Source: Galeruca laticollis (lineage: Eukaryota; Arthropoda; Insecta; Coleoptera; Chrysomelidae). Taken from it: a DNA stretch of 64,000 bases. The notes under the pieces were generated by a model, which saw only the letters and a program-made list of their open reading frames with translations, searched no databases and was not told where the DNA came from. Numbering within the stretch: the stretch's first letter is position 1; every line of letters starts with the position of its first letter. Where the stretch lies: positions 35,411,256 through 35,475,255 of the forward strand of contig OY998184.1 in the NCBI GenBank assembly GCA_963921935.1, read 5' to 3'. Made by a program: the position numbers and the translations under genes. Of the stretch, positions 63,610-64,000 are shown in pieces.

Positions 63610-64000
63610 AATATATTTGAAAAGTAGACCATCTAAGCTTTAAAATAATGTGCATCGGAAATCAATATAACGGAACATAAGATTATAATTCGCGCTTGTT
63701 CCGAAGATTCTCTGGAACTCCCAAATCGGCTGAAACATGCAAATAAACAAATCAATTTTGTATATTAGAACGCCAGAAAAGTATTGCAAAAAAAATTCTG
63801 AGATCATTCAAGACCCCCCAAGGTCCCATTATCAAGGCAAAATAAGAATAAATGACTATTTTTCAAGAAAATATGAATAAATTAATTAAGCATCCTCTAA
63901 ATATTGTTGACCGCTTTTTTAAATATTTTTGGCAAACACGAACATGGAATTGTAGCTACGGGTTTTCCCATTCCGATGAACTTTGAGTCATCGAAAAATA
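63610..64000. other. No gene recognised
   Basis: AT-rich sequence to the window end, with no supported features. Confidence 0.4.

Overview
The window is animal nuclear DNA, almost certainly from an insect and probably a beetle (Coleoptera). It is AT-rich, has spliced genes with GT-AG introns, a TATA plus TCAGT-type core promoter, a low-complexity secreted cuticular protein, and a dense mix of transposable elements typical of insects. The order-level call rests mainly on the cuticular protein and is an inference.

Only two host genes are supported. (1) A small secreted cuticular protein gene (12031-15595, +) has a four-codon first exon, a 3.1-kb intron loaded with repeats, and two further exons giving a 112-residue product. 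(2) Glutathione synthetase (Gss, +) has three recognisable exons at 26477-26760, 37023-37189 and 58673-58911. They are separated by introns of about 10.3 kb and 21.5 kb, so at least 32 kb of the window is one housekeeping gene swollen by transposons. Its first exon(s), one short internal exon and its 3' exons are not seen.

Layout. 1-3851: a Ty3/Gypsy-like LTR element with gag and protease but no reverse transcriptase; the place of RT is taken by an in-frame 9-bp (Pro-Asp-Arg)n array. It has a textbook -1 frameshift signal and an LTR carrying eight regularly spaced hairpins that share one loop. About 4200-9600: a decayed DNA transposon whose transposase gene is split by a hAT element (5214-7672) with a perfect 8-bp target duplication. 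10435-11335: 3' end of a non-LTR element. 12-15.6 kb: cuticular gene. 15.8 kb: foldback element. 16.2-20 kb: BEL/Pao remnant plus 3' LTR. 20-20.8 kb: a decayed repeat ORF. 21.7-22.7 kb: IS630/Tc1-like transposase remnant. 23-26.2 kb: G-rich R1-clade non-LTR remnant. 26.4-58.9 kb: Gss exons and introns holding an I-clade element split by a foldback element, tRNA-Asp-like sequence, several IS630-like copies, a PIF/Harbinger element with two antisense interleaved genes, a nearly intact Jockey/CR1-type element, a second Harbinger, and an RTE-clade element. 59-64 kb: MITEs, an orphan ORF and a further copy of a satellite-bearing non-autonomous element that occurs at least five times in the window.

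The most interesting items are the conserved-loop hairpin array in the LTR, the interleaved antisense gene pair of the first Harbinger, the satellite-bearing non-autonomous family (two copies of which break that Harbinger transposase), and the protease-(PDR)n fusion. No complete novel host system was recognised; most coding potential is mobile-element derived and broken.
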